A stretch of DNA of 64,000 bases from an uncultured Bacteroidota bacterium (GCA_903905065.1 CAIVEW010000044.1:124001-188000); one strand, 5' to 3'; numbered from the stretch's first letter, positions 36,202 to 45,500 are shown. The notes: generated by a model not told the origin, from the letters alone. Made by a program: numbers and translations.

Positions 36202-37602
36202 TTATTCGCTTACGCTCCGATCCAGGTCCATTTCCACTAACTCCGGAGCATGCTGCATTATTTCCTTCATTCCGCCTTCTACACTGGCAACAAAATGAAA
36301 ACCTATGCCGATAAGGAATGAAGCAGCTATCATGGAGCGATAGCCCCCGGCGCAGTAGATAAGCCACTTTTTGTTTTTATTCAGCTCGGTATACCTGTTC
36401 CTGAGTGTATTCAGCGGAATGTGCAATGAACCGGTCATCCTGTTTTTTGCTGCCTCCCCGCGGTTTCTCACATCCAGCAGGTTGTACTCTTCGGCTTCCA
36501 GTAGTTGGTTCACTTCCTGCCCGTTGAACGTCATCACGATACCATAATCGAACTTACCCGAGAACCAGGGATTCATTCCCCCGTCCAGGTAGCCATATAC
36601 ATTTTCGTATCCGATTCTTGCCAATCGCTCTATAGCTTCTCTTTCCCTGCCGGCCTGGGTGACGAGCAGGATATTGCTGTTTGCATCGAGCAAGGTCCCC
36701 ACCCATACCGCAAAATCTCCGTTAAGACCAATATTCAGTGAGCCTTTAATAAAGCCGGCAGCGAACTCCTGTGGGTCGCGGGTATCCAGTATTACTGCTC
36801 CTTGCTTTCTGAAAGCATTGAATTGATCTATAGATAACGGATTTAGATTCATCTTCATCACGTCATCAAACGAGGAGTAACCGGTTTTGTTGATCACCGC
36901 ATCTGTAAAAAAATAACCGGGGATAACCGGCAGATCGGAAGTGACCAATTCAATAAATGTATTCCGGTCATTGGTGAGCAATGCATAATTAGTGGCCTTC
37001 TGTTCGCCAATGGTAGAATATGATTGTGAGCCGATATTCTTTCCGCAGGCCGAACCGGCACCGTGCCCGGGATAAACGATCACATCGTCCGGCAATGTTT
37101 TGATTTTGTTCTGCAGGGAACTAAACAACATAGCGGCGAGTTCTTCTTTGCCCAGGTTGCCGCTCAACAGGTCTGGCCTGCCTACATCGCCCACAAATAA
37201 AGTATCTCCTGTAAACACGGCAAACGGCTTCCCCTCATCATTGTGCAGCAGAAAACTGGTTGATTCTATCGTATGCCCCGGCGTGTGCAATATCTCCAGT
37301 TCCACATTACCTATTTTCAATTTCTCACCGTCTTGCGCTATGTACGCTTTATAGCCGGGAGCCGCATTCGGTCCATACACTATTTGCGCCCCTGTCTTGT
37401 TGGCGAGGTCTATATGCCCCGATACAAAGTCGGCATGAAAGTGTGTTTCCAGTACGTATTTGATTGTTGCCCCACGCTGTTGGGCGAGCTTCATGTATGG
37501 TTCTGGATCCCGGAGCGGGTCAATCACGGCAGCTTGATTCCCTGATTCGATATAGTATGCTGCATGCGCCAGGCAATTGGTATATAATTGTTGTACGTAC
37601 AT
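36202..37602 (-). CDS. MBL-fold hydrolase fused to two rhodanese domains (persulfide dioxygenase-like)
   Basis: 466 aa from ATG 37602 (MYVQQLYTNCLAH). The frame could start 8 codons earlier, but that would overlap paaD. The MBL domain (about 1-230) has THFHADFVSGH, HTPGHT, GDTLFVGDVGRPDL and YPGHG, as in ETHE1/CstB-type persulfide dioxygenases. Rhodanese 1 (about 255-350) has LLVTQAGRERE where the catalytic Cys loop should be, so it is inactive. Rhodanese 2 (about 360-455) keeps the Cys in IYCAGGYRS. The role would be sulfane-sulfur oxidation or transfer. It is the last gene of the aromatic operon, 14 bp after paaD; the reason for its place there is not known. Confidence 0.85.
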   Translation of the reverse strand: MYVQQLYTNCLAHAAYYIESGNQAAVIDPLRDPEPYMKLAQQRGATIKYVLETHFHADFVSGHIDLANKTGAQIVYGPNAAPGYKAYIAQDGEKLKIGNVELEILHTPGHTIESTSFLLHNDEGKPFAVFTGDTLFVGDVGRPDLLSGNLGKEELAAMLFSSLQNKIKTLPDDVIVYPGHGAGSACGKNIGSQSYSTIGEQKATNYALLTNDRNTFIELVTSDLPVIPGYFFTDAVINKTGYSSFDDVMKMNLNPLSIDQFNAFRKQGAVILDTRDPQEFAAGFIKGSLNIGLNGDFAVWVGTLLDANSNILLVTQAGREREAIERLARIGYENVYGYLDGGMNPWFSGKFDYGIVMTFNGQEVNQLLEAEEYNLLDVRNRGEAAKNRMTGSLHIPLNTLRNRYTELNKNKKWLIYCAGGYRSMIAASFLIGIGFHFVASVEGGMKEIMQHAPELVEMDLDRSVSE

Positions 37603-37616
37603 AAAATTTGTATTGA

Positions 37617-38108
37617 TCAATGACACTTAAAATATTCAAAGGGCTCTTTGCAATTGTTGCACTGGTACAGCGCTTTGCAGGCAGTAGCTCCAAACCTGCT
37701 CATAAGCACAGTATCGTCGGAGTGACAGTGTGGGCACTCAATAATATTATTAGTAAAAACTTCGCTGTTGCAAGAGGAGTGAAGCGGCGGCGCAATGCCG
37801 TATTCTTTCAGTTTGGCCTTGGCTGTGTTGCTCATCCAGTCGGTGGTCCATGCGGGGTCATGCACCAGTTTAACGGTTACCGGGCGAACGCCTTGTGCTT
37901 CGAGCGTCATTTTTATGTCCTGCTCAATGATGCCCATGGCCGGGCAGCCACTGTATGTAGGCGTGATGATGACCTCATAACCTTTGTCTGTGATCTTCAC
38001 GTCTCTCAGCATACCCATTTCGAAGATCGTCACTACCGGTATCTCCGGATCATTGATCACCGAAAGCATTCGGAAAATGTCCTGTTTTGTATGTCCTGAT
38101 ACTACCAT
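37617..38108 (-). CDS. paaD: Phenylacetyl-CoA epoxidase assembly subunit PaaD
   Basis: 163 aa. The N-terminal MIP18/DUF59 domain has INDPEIPVVTIFEMG and YSGCPAM. The C-terminal zinc-ribbon part has CPHCHSDDTV and CNNCKEPF. PaaD is needed for the activity of the PaaABC(E) epoxidase and is thought to help its Fe-S or di-iron maturation. Its start overlaps the paaC stop by 7 bp, indicating translational coupling. Confidence 0.95.
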   Translation of the reverse strand: MVVSGHTKQDIFRMLSVINDPEIPVVTIFEMGMLRDVKITDKGYEVIITPTYSGCPAMGIIEQDIKMTLEAQGVRPVTVKLVHDPAWTTDWMSNTAKAKLKEYGIAPPLHSSCNSEVFTNNIIECPHCHSDDTVLMSRFGATACKALYQCNNCKEPFEYFKCH

Positions 38109-38860
38109 ATTGCCTCCGGATATGCGCGTTGCAGGTATTGCATTTCTGATAAAATATGCCCGAGGTATTCTGTGTGCACGCCATTACCGCTGCCGGTTTG
38201 GTTATACCCATCTCCGGGTACCTTTAGTTTGGCCTCCGTAAGTATGCGCGTTACATCAGTTTTCCATTTTGCCCTGATCATCCCCATGTCCACAGCTATG
38301 TTGCGGTCTTCCAATATCGCAGTTGCATCATCGGTTTCAAACAATTCCCCGGTATATGCCCACAGTTCATCCACAGCTTGTTGCATACGGGTATTGCTTT
38401 CATCCGTTCCATCGCCAAGCCGCAGTGCCCAGTCGGTAGCATGTGCCATATGGTATTTCACTTCCTTTACTGTTTTTGCAGCAATTGCGGTAAGCGTTGT
38501 GTCTGCGCTATGACACAATTCACTGAAGAAGTAGTATTCAAAGATGGAGACGAACAATATCCTCGCCATGGTATAGGCAAAATCGCCGTTGGGCAATTCC
38601 ATTATGAGGTGATTGTAAAAATCCCGCTCCTTTCTTCTATAAGCGAGGTCGTCGCTGGTCTTACCCTTACCGTCAATTTTGCCGGCATAGTCGAGTATAG
38701 CCTGGGCACGGCCTATCATATCAAGTGCGAAGTTGGTGAGAGCAAGATCTTCCTCCAATATTGGCGCGTTACTGCACCATTCCGACAATCTGTAAGAGTG
38801 TATCAATGCATCGTCTCCCATCCGGAGACAGTATTTGTATAATGCTTGTTCCTGTGTCAT
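38102..38860 (-). CDS. paaC: Phenylacetyl-CoA epoxidase structural subunit PaaC
   Basis: 252 aa, ferritin-like helical protein matching PaaC in length. Segments LIHSYRLSEWCSNAPILEED, FALDMIGRAQAILDYAG and VKYHMAHATDWALRLGDG are recognisable. PaaC is the non-catalytic partner that scaffolds PaaA. 12 bp after paaB, overlapping paaD. Confidence 0.95.
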   Translation of the reverse strand: MTQEQALYKYCLRMGDDALIHSYRLSEWCSNAPILEEDLALTNFALDMIGRAQAILDYAGKIDGKGKTSDDLAYRRKERDFYNHLIMELPNGDFAYTMARILFVSIFEYYFFSELCHSADTTLTAIAAKTVKEVKYHMAHATDWALRLGDGTDESNTRMQQAVDELWAYTGELFETDDATAILEDRNIAVDMGMIRAKWKTDVTRILTEAKLKVPGDGYNQTGSGNGVHTEYLGHILSEMQYLQRAYPEAIW

Positions 38861-38872
38861 GATCTTAAGTTT

Positions 38873-39163
38873 TTAAATCGCCTTTGCACCTTCGGGCATT
38901 ACATAAAAAGTGGGGATGCGGTACACCTTGTCATTTGCCGGATCAAAGAACATTTCATTGTCATCCGGATTTGATGCAACAATGGCATCTGATGGTACTA
39001 CCCATATGCTGGTTCCCTCTCCCCTGCGGGTATAAGTGTCCCGTGCATTCTGGAGGGCCATTTCTTTGTCTGATGCGTGTACGCTGCCGGCATGTATATA
39101 GTTTGCACCGGGCTTCGACTGCATAAATACTTCCCACATTGCTAACTGTGAATCTGTTGCCAT
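38873..39163 (-). CDS. paaB: Phenylacetyl-CoA epoxidase subunit PaaB
   Basis: 96 aa, the usual length. Contains WEVFMQSKPGANYIHAGSVH, ALQNARDTYTRRGEGTSIWV and IPTFYVMPEGAK. PaaB bridges PaaAC heterodimers. 13 bp after paaA. Confidence 0.95.
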   Translation of the reverse strand: MATDSQLAMWEVFMQSKPGANYIHAGSVHASDKEMALQNARDTYTRRGEGTSIWVVPSDAIVASNPDDNEMFFDPANDKVYRIPTFYVMPEGAKAI

Positions 39164-39176
39164 AAAATTTATTTTA

Positions 39177-40139
39177 TCAGTGAAATATTTTCTTCTCTTT
39201 CTTCTGGCGGTATGCTTCTGCAGCCTCTCTTACCCATGCACCGTCATTGTGTACTTTTACATGATGCGCCATGCGTTGCTTATTGCACGGGCCATTGCCG
39301 CTGATCACCCTGTAAAATTCCTCCCAGTTTATCGGGCCATGGTCGTAGCACTTTTTTGCCTCATTCCATTTCAGGTCTTTGTCCGGAATAGTAAGGCCGA
39401 TCACTTCTGCCTGCTGCACGGTTTTATCGATGAACTTCTGACGCAATTCGTCATTCGAACTTCTTTTGATTTTCCATTTCACGGCATCTCCGGTATGTGG
39501 CGATTCACTGTCGTGCGGGCCAAACATCATGAGTGAGGGCCACCACCACCTGTTCATTGCATCCTGGGCCATTTCCTGCTGGTCTTTGGTTCCCTTCATC
39601 ATTTTAGCCATGATCTCATAACCCTGCCGCTGGTGAAAGCTCTCTTCCTTGCATATGCGCACCATTGCACGGCTATACGGGCCATAGGATGTTCGCTGCA
39701 GGGATACCTGGTTTACAATGGCAGCACCATCCACCAGCCATCCTATAGCGCCAATGTCTGCCCACGTCAGTGCCGGGTAATTAAAAATGTTGGAGTATTT
39801 CGCCTTTCCCGAATGAAGTTGCTCGATCATTTCTCTACGGGAAATACCAAGAGTTTCTGCTGCACTATACAGATACAGGCCATGACCACCTTCATCCTGT
39901 ATTTTGGCGAGGAGAATTTGCCTGACGCGTAGACTGGGAGCCCTTGTTATCCAGTTACCTTCCGGCTGCATGCCGATTACTTCCGAGTGTGCATGCTGCG
40001 ACATCTGGCGGATAAGATGTTTACGGTATGCATCGGGCATTTTGTCTCTTGGCTCGATAGCATCGCCGCGGTCTATTTTTGCTTCAAAGTTCTTGAGCAA
40101 GTTATCCTGTATCTCGTTTTTCTTTTCCAGTACTTCCAT
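39177..40139 (-). CDS. paaA: Phenylacetyl-CoA epoxidase catalytic subunit PaaA
   Basis: 320 aa. Di-iron ligand motifs are DEGGH in [17 protein letters not shown] and EESFH in [17 protein letters not shown]. It inserts oxygen into the ring of phenylacetyl-CoA to give the 1,2-epoxide. The complete set PaaABCD follows here in order; the NADPH-dependent reductase PaaE, which normally supplies electrons, is not in the operon or window. Confidence 0.96.
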   Translation of the reverse strand: MEVLEKKNEIQDNLLKNFEAKIDRGDAIEPRDKMPDAYRKHLIRQMSQHAHSEVIGMQPEGNWITRAPSLRVRQILLAKIQDEGGHGLYLYSAAETLGISRREMIEQLHSGKAKYSNIFNYPALTWADIGAIGWLVDGAAIVNQVSLQRTSYGPYSRAMVRICKEESFHQRQGYEIMAKMMKGTKDQQEMAQDAMNRWWWPSLMMFGPHDSESPHTGDAVKWKIKRSSNDELRQKFIDKTVQQAEVIGLTIPDKDLKWNEAKKCYDHGPINWEEFYRVISGNGPCNKQRMAHHVKVHNDGAWVREAAEAYRQKKEKKIFH

Positions 40140-40194
40140 AAAATACTTTTTAAATTTTCAGCAAAATGTTTTGTTCACCAGCAACCTCCATGAA

Positions 40195-41352
40195 TTACAA
40201 TGTTCCCCGCCTGGCCTGTTCTGCTTCAATTGATTCAAACAAAGCCTGGAAGTTTCCTTTCCCAAAAGACCGGGCGCCTTTACGCTGTATGATCTCGAAA
40301 AACAAGGTAGGCCTGTCTTCCACCGGTTTCGTGAATATCTGCAACAGGTAACCTTCTTCATCCCTGTCCACCATTATTCCCAGGGCCTTAAGAATGGCCA
40401 TGTCTTCAGCAATGTCGCCAACACGCTCTGCGACGGTATCGTAATAAGTGCCGGGCACATGCAGGAATTCCACACCCCGTTTTCTCATTTGCGATATGGT
40501 GTACACAATATCATCTGTAGCCACTGCAATGTGCTGGCATCCCGGCCCTTCATAGAAATCCAGGTATTCTTCCACCTGCGATTTTTTCAGCCCTTTGGCC
40601 GGTTCGTTTATCGGGAACTTTATACGGCCGTTTCCATTGGTCATTACCTTGCTCATCAAAGCAGTGTACTGGGTAGATATGTCTTTATCATCAAAAGTGA
40701 TGAGATTGGCAAAGCCCATCACATCGGCATAGAAGCCGGCCCATTTGTTCATGGTGCCCAGCTCCACATTACCCACCATATGGTCTATATACTTGAGGCC
40801 GGTTGGCGTGGGATCGTATTCCGACACCCATTTTTCATACCCTGGCAGGAAGATGCCTTTGTAGTTTTTCCGTTCAACGAAGATGTGCACGGTATCCCCA
40901 TAGGTGCGAATGCCCGCCCGTACTACCTCGCCATCATTATCCTTTTCCACCATCGGCTCAAAATAGACTTCGGCGCCACGCGACGTCGTTTCCTGGAAAG
41001 CCTTGCGCGCATCATCCACCCAAAGTGCAATGACCTTTACACCATCGCCGTGTTTCGTGATATGCGCGGATATGGGGCTTTCTGAAAGTAAAGGCGTGGT
41101 TAACACCAGCCTGATTTTATCTTGTTGCAATACATAGGATACGTGGTCTTTCACCCCAGTTTCAAGCCCGGCATATGCCAGCGACTGAAAGCCGAATGCC
41201 GTTTTGTAATAGTGTGCCGCCTGCTTGGCGTTTCCCACATACAGCTCTACATAATCGGTGCCATTGATCGGCAGGAAATCCTGCGCCTTTTCAAAGATCT
41301 TTTCAATACCGTAGTTATAATTTGTAACTTCTTTCAGATTGTGCGTATCCAT
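40195..41352 (-). CDS. hppD: 4-Hydroxyphenylpyruvate dioxygenase
   Basis: 385 aa. Two vicinal-oxygen-chelate halves. Iron ligands are His in YIDHMVGNV, His in GCQHIAVATDDI and Glu in FFEIIQRKGARSFGKGNF. It converts 4-hydroxyphenylpyruvate to homogentisate, the second step of tyrosine breakdown. 10 bp after hmgA and 55 bp before paaA, all on the same strand. Confidence 0.96.
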   Translation of the reverse strand: MDTHNLKEVTNYNYGIEKIFEKAQDFLPINGTDYVELYVGNAKQAAHYYKTAFGFQSLAYAGLETGVKDHVSYVLQQDKIRLVLTTPLLSESPISAHITKHGDGVKVIALWVDDARKAFQETTSRGAEVYFEPMVEKDNDGEVVRAGIRTYGDTVHIFVERKNYKGIFLPGYEKWVSEYDPTPTGLKYIDHMVGNVELGTMNKWAGFYADVMGFANLITFDDKDISTQYTALMSKVMTNGNGRIKFPINEPAKGLKKSQVEEYLDFYEGPGCQHIAVATDDIVYTISQMRKRGVEFLHVPGTYYDTVAERVGDIAEDMAILKALGIMVDRDEEGYLLQIFTKPVEDRPTLFFEIIQRKGARSFGKGNFQALFESIEAEQARRGTL

Positions 41353-41362
41353 AAAAGGTGTT

Positions 41363-42520
41363 TTAGTCAGTTAACCATGATTTATAATAATCTGCAACTT
41401 CCAGCTTCATTGCCTCTGTTGTTATCATCACCGGATTAAAGGGGTCGATCATTACCGCGAGCTCCTTTGTTTCCTTCTGTCCTATACTGCGCTCGATAGC
41501 CCCGGGGTGCGGGCCGTGCGGGATGCCGCCGGGATGCAAGGTGATCTGCCCCGACTTAATATTGTTCCGGCTCATGAAGTCTCCGTCCACGTAGTACAGC
41601 AGTTCGTCACTGTCTATGTTGCTGTGGTGATAAGGGGCAGGAATAGCCAGTGGATGATAATCGTAAAGCCTTGGTACAAACGAACAAACCACAAAGTTCT
41701 TGCTCTCGAATGTCTGGTGTATCGGCGGCGGCATATGTATGCGCCCGGTGATGGGCTCAAAATTAAAGATGGAAAAAGTATAGGGATAATGATATCCGTC
41801 CCAGCCAGCCACATCAAAAGGATGGTTTGCATACACATAAGGGAACATCATTCCTTTCTTTTTTATAAAAATGTCGAAGTCACCTATCTCATCAATAGCC
41901 TGCAGGTTAGAGGGCCTCTTGATATCCCGCTCACAAAACGGAGAATGCTCAAGCAGTTGCCCAAAGTCGTTCCTATAGCGGCGCGGCGTGAAAATGGGAT
42001 CGAATGATTCGATGTACAGGAGGCGATTGTCCGGAGTGTTAAAGTGTATCTGGTAGACCGTGCCCCTGGGAATTACGATATAGTCGCCATACTGAAAATG
42101 AAGTGAGCCATACATTGTTTCTACAACACCGCTGCCTTTGTGCACAAACAACATTTCATCCGCATCCGCATTCTTATAAAAATAAGGTGTTGACTCCATG
42201 GGTGCCGCCAGACCAATGTGCATTGCAGCGTTCACAAACAATGTTTTCCGGCTTCTTAAGTAGTCCTTTTCGGGCTTTACATCGAATCCGTTAAAACTCA
42301 TGGCATTCAGGCCATTGTCTATAGCTATCTCCGGCTTTACCGAGTAGGGCTTCCCTTTCTGTCGTACTCTTGTGGGTGGGTATAGATGATAAACAAGTGA
42401 TGAGAGCCCCGCGAATCCTTGTGTGCCAACCAGTTCTTCCTGGAACAATTTTCCATTTAACTGACGGCTTACTGTGTGGCGCTTCTCCGGTACTATTCCT
42501 AGCGTGTGATAAAAAGGCAT
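41363..42520 (-). CDS. hmgA: Homogentisate 1,2-dioxygenase
   Basis: 385 aa. The cupin-fold metal site lies in the segment from YDYHPLAIPAPYHHSNIDSD to HPGGIPHGPHPG, with the His/Glu/His ligands. It opens homogentisate to maleylacetoacetate. First gene of the aromatic operon. The next two enzymes of the pathway (maleylacetoacetate isomerase, fumarylacetoacetase) are not in the window. Confidence 0.95.
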   Translation of the reverse strand: MPFYHTLGIVPEKRHTVSRQLNGKLFQEELVGTQGFAGLSSLVYHLYPPTRVRQKGKPYSVKPEIAIDNGLNAMSFNGFDVKPEKDYLRSRKTLFVNAAMHIGLAAPMESTPYFYKNADADEMLFVHKGSGVVETMYGSLHFQYGDYIVIPRGTVYQIHFNTPDNRLLYIESFDPIFTPRRYRNDFGQLLEHSPFCERDIKRPSNLQAIDEIGDFDIFIKKKGMMFPYVYANHPFDVAGWDGYHYPYTFSIFNFEPITGRIHMPPPIHQTFESKNFVVCSFVPRLYDYHPLAIPAPYHHSNIDSDELLYYVDGDFMSRNNIKSGQITLHPGGIPHGPHPGAIERSIGQKETKELAVMIDPFNPVMITTEAMKLEVADYYKSWLTD

Positions 42521-42538
42521 GAACTACGTTTTAACACA

Positions 42539-42546
42539 CAAACGTA
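42539..42546 (-). promoter_or_regulatory. -7 element of the aromatic operon
   Basis: TACGTTTG on the minus strand, 18 bases before the hmgA ATG. A weak TGTT sits about 20 bp further up. It would give a leader of roughly 13 nt. Confidence 0.5.
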
Positions 42547-42634
42547 CTCACGGCTATTTGCCTGTAACATGACCGCGGACAGCCCTAATTATGATTTTGG
42601 TCAGAAAAGCAAAGAAAATATTTTACATGCACGA

Positions 42635-43831
42635 TCAGCGAATCGGAAGCTTTCTCAATCGCGCCACGGCATCATTCAGCGTTTCCTCCTTTTTCGAAAA
42701 GCAGAAACGAATGAGCTTGTCATCCCGTTTGTTTTTATAGAAAGCGCTCACCGGTATAGTAGCCACACCATGTTCTTTAGTGAGCCATTGCGCAAATTCC
42801 ATGTCTGGCATATCGCTGATGCGCTCATAACTGGCTACCTGGAAATAACTCCCTTTTGCTGGCTTGTGTATAGTGAAGGGTGTCTCCTTTATAAGCGAAA
42901 GAAAATGGTCGCGCTTGCGCTGCATGAGGGCATTTACAGGTTCGGCAGTCCCATGAGCAAGAATATGTGCCAGGGCGTGCTGTGCCGGCGTATTCGTAGT
43001 AAAGCCTACAAACTGATGTATGCGCCTAAAGGCTTGTGTGAACTCAAGTGGAGCAATGCAGTATCCCATTTTCCAGCCGGTGCAGTTGTACACTTTTCCG
43101 AAAGAATACAATGCAAAGCTGCGCTGCCGTAGTTCAGGATGTTCCAGCACACTGTAGTGCCGCTCCCCATCAAACACTAATTGCTCATACACCTCGTCCG
43201 AAAGAATAACGATGTTTGTATCCCGCACTATATCGGCAAGTTCGTCCCAGTCGCTTTTGCCCCATATTGCGCCAGTGGGATTGTGCGGGGTATTAATAAT
43301 TATGGCCCTGGTCTTGGGAGTTACCGCGTCCTTTACTTTGTTCCAATCTACATTAAAGTCAGGTGCCGGAAGCGCTACTGTCACTGCTTTTGCGCCATTC
43401 ATTTCTATATTGGGTATGTAGCTGTCATAGGCGGGCTCAAGTACGATTGCTTCATCCCCCGGCTGCAATATGGCCGTGAAAGCCGTGTAAATAGCATAGG
43501 TAGCACCGGGAGTTATCGTTATTTCATTATCTGCATCAATATCCACATTATAACGCCGTTTAAAATTAGCCGATATTTGCTGCCTTAAACTGGGTAAGCC
43601 CGCCATAGGCGCATATTGGTTAAAACCATTACGTGCTGCATCGCCAAGCGCCTGTGACAAGGCTTCGTCAATATGAAAATCAGGAAAACCTTGCGAGAGG
43701 TTTATGGCATTGTATTGAGTAGCAAGGGCACTCATTACTGTAAATATAGTAGTGCCGGTGGCAGAATGCTTAACCCCAAACCCCTGAAGGGGCTTTCCCT
43801 TAATGTCTGTCCCGTATTTGTTACTGTCCAT
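42635..43831 (-). CDS. PLP aminotransferase, methionine/aromatic type (YbdL-like)
   Basis: 398 aa, fold type I. From GTTIFTVMSALATQYN the protein follows E. coli YbdL closely: INLSQGFPDF, NQYAPMAGLPSLRQ, NTPHNPTGA, ISDEVYEQLVFD and the PLP-Lys in YSFGKVYNCTGWKMGY. YbdL-type enzymes use Met, His and Phe; here it could feed 4-hydroxyphenylpyruvate or related keto acids to the operon next door (inference). The first about 23 residues are encoded over a cccctgaagggg palindrome and overlap the DUF559 gene by 11 bp, so the N-terminus may not be the ancestral one. Confidence 0.88.
   Translation of the reverse strand: MDSNKYGTDIKGKPLQGFGVKHSATGTTIFTVMSALATQYNAINLSQGFPDFHIDEALSQALGDAARNGFNQYAPMAGLPSLRQQISANFKRRYNVDIDADNEITITPGATYAIYTAFTAILQPGDEAIVLEPAYDSYIPNIEMNGAKAVTVALPAPDFNVDWNKVKDAVTPKTRAIIINTPHNPTGAIWGKSDWDELADIVRDTNIVILSDEVYEQLVFDGERHYSVLEHPELRQRSFALYSFGKVYNCTGWKMGYCIAPLEFTQAFRRIHQFVGFTTNTPAQHALAHILAHGTAEPVNALMQRKRDHFLSLIKETPFTIHKPAKGSYFQVASYERISDMPDMEFAQWLTKEHGVATIPVSAFYKNKRDDKLIRFCFSKKEETLNDAVARLRKLPIR
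43779..43795. repeat. Palindrome inside the aminotransferase 5' coding region
   Basis: Perfect core cccctgaagggg (43781-43792) with flanks aa/ctt. Resembles the CCCC-x-GGGG REP class seen at 16970-16989 and 44261-44284. Confidence 0.6.
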
Positions 43832-44195
43832 GAGAATGAAGATGGTTTTCTATTTTATTTATTACCAACTCAAGATGCTTTTCAATGTCATTATTTGTGA
43901 AGCGCAAAAAATGAATACCCTTTTCTTCAAGAAATGTTTGCCGTTCTATATCTTTTGCTATCACTTCTTTATCTGCGTGTACACTACCATCCACTTCAAT
44001 GATCAGCTTTAGTTCATGACAATAAAAGTCCGCTATAAATTGTGCTATTGGATGCTGCCGTCTGAATTTGAAGCTTAATGGTCTTTGTTTTAAGTAACCC
44101 CACAACACAAGTTCAGCATGAGTTGGACTATATCTTAACGCCTTAGCATTTTCAAAGATCAAATTGGAAGCCTTCAAAAACATTTTCTTTTCCAT
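43821..44195 (-). CDS. DUF559 small PD-(D/E)xK endonuclease-like protein
   Basis: 124 aa from ATG 44195 (MEKKMFLKASN); ATG 44183 is another option. The core is LRYSPTHAELVLWGYLK, FKFRRQHPIAQFIADFY and LIIEVDGSVHADK: the Vsr/DUF559 fold with the D and ExD metal residues, and the late ERQTFLEEKGIHFLRFTN. Probably a DNA nuclease; the target is unknown. Its stop overlaps the aminotransferase start by 11 bp. REP-like palindromes lie both just upstream and just downstream, which hints at transfer with REP elements. Confidence 0.8.
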   Translation of the reverse strand: MEKKMFLKASNLIFENAKALRYSPTHAELVLWGYLKQRPLSFKFRRQHPIAQFIADFYCHELKLIIEVDGSVHADKEVIAKDIERQTFLEEKGIHFLRFTNNDIEKHLELVINKIENHLHSHGQ

Positions 44196-44260
44196 CAGAA
44201 AACAATTTGCTAAATAATATTCCAAAGCTGAAAATACAGCAAACAGCTAAATGCATGGTT

Positions 44261-44284
44261 CCCCCTTTAGGGGGACAGGGGGTT
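44261..44284. repeat. REP-like palindrome
   Basis: ccccctttaggggg followed by acagggggtt, lying between the manC stop and the DUF559 gene. A similar ccctttagggggagggggt occurs at about 10363-10380. Confidence 0.55.
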
Positions 44285-44292
44285 TGGTGGGG

Positions 44293-45378
44293 TTACAAAA
44301 ACTTATCTCCCTTATTCCTTTTCACCTCAGCCACGTACTCCTTTATCTGTTGCTCCCGGTTGCGTTCGCAGATGAGCAAAATATCCGGCGTATCGACAAC
44401 AATGAAATTTTCCAGACCCTGCAGTACCACGAGTTTTTCGTTTGGAGCCTTTATCATGCACTGTGTGGCATCTATCACCATCACATTATTGCCCAACACG
44501 GCATTGCCGAGGTAGTCTTTATTACAGTTATCATAGGCAGACTCCCAGGTACCAAGATCGCACCAACCGAAATAGGATGGGATAACGTAAACATTCCGCG
44601 CTTTCTCCATTATACCGTAGTCGATAGATATGTTGGTGCAGTGGGGATAGAGTTTCGTGATCGCATCATGCTCATTGACGGTATTGTACGTACCGGCGGC
44701 TTGCAAGAAAACATCGTTCAGCTCGGGCAGAAAATGCTCCAATGCCTCCATTATGGTTTGTACATTCCAAACAAAGATGCCTGAGTTCCAGAGGAAATCG
44801 CCGCTCTTGAGGAAGGTGCGTGCCAGCTCAAGGGATGGCTTTTCGGTGAATGTTTTTACACGGTAACTTTTATCTACTTCCTGCTCGGGGTCGTACTGAA
44901 TATAGCCGTAGCCAGTGTCGGGGCGGGTCGGTTTAATACCCAGGGTGAGCAACGATTTATGATGTGCTACAAAATCAAGTGCTTCATGAGCAGTGCGCTC
45001 AAAGGAATGCTCGTCCATGATCAGGTGATCGGCAGGCGACATGATGATATTGGCAAGAGGGTTCAACGCCATGATCTTATGGGCAAAGTATGCCGCGCAG
45101 GGAGCCGTGTTCTTCCGTGACGGCTCGCTGATAATGTTTTCGTCGCTTAATTCTGGTATTTGCTGTTTCAGCGTACCAATATATTGCTCATTGGTAATGA
45201 AGTAAATATTCTCCTTCGGGCAAATGTGCTTGAATCGATTGTAGGTCCACTGGATAAGGGAGCGGCCTGTGCCGAGGAGATCAAGGAATTGCTTAGGGTG
45301 GTGTGTGCGGCTTTCAGGCCAGAACCTGCTGCCGATACCCCCGGCCATTATCGCCACATAGTTATTTTGAATGCTCAT
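44293..45378 (-). CDS. manC: Mannose-1-phosphate guanylyltransferase
   Basis: 361 aa. Nucleotidyltransferase signature AIMAGGIGSRFWPESRTHHPKQ abridged as GGIGSRFWP...PKQFLD (residues about 12-32), then SEPSRKNTAPC, MSPADHLIMD, GYGYIQ, VKTFTEKPS, WNSGIFVWN and YGIMEKARNVYVIPS. It makes GDP-mannose from mannose-1-P and GTP for glycans. It lacks the C-terminal isomerase domain of bifunctional ManC. The spacer upstream carries an aattcaaaagttaaaag microrepeat. Confidence 0.95.
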   Translation of the reverse strand: MSIQNNYVAIMAGGIGSRFWPESRTHHPKQFLDLLGTGRSLIQWTYNRFKHICPKENIYFITNEQYIGTLKQQIPELSDENIISEPSRKNTAPCAAYFAHKIMALNPLANIIMSPADHLIMDEHSFERTAHEALDFVAHHKSLLTLGIKPTRPDTGYGYIQYDPEQEVDKSYRVKTFTEKPSLELARTFLKSGDFLWNSGIFVWNVQTIMEALEHFLPELNDVFLQAAGTYNTVNEHDAITKLYPHCTNISIDYGIMEKARNVYVIPSYFGWCDLGTWESAYDNCNKDYLGNAVLGNNVMVIDATQCMIKAPNEKLVVLQGLENFIVVDTPDILLICERNREQQIKEYVAEVKRNKGDKFL

Positions 45379-45500
45379 TTCAAATTCAAAAGTTAAAAGT
45401 CAAAAAAGACCGAATACTGCCACTATAAACCATACACCTGTTTGTCTGCATGGTATTAAGGGCTAAAAATAGAACAAATCAAAGCATTATTATAACAATA

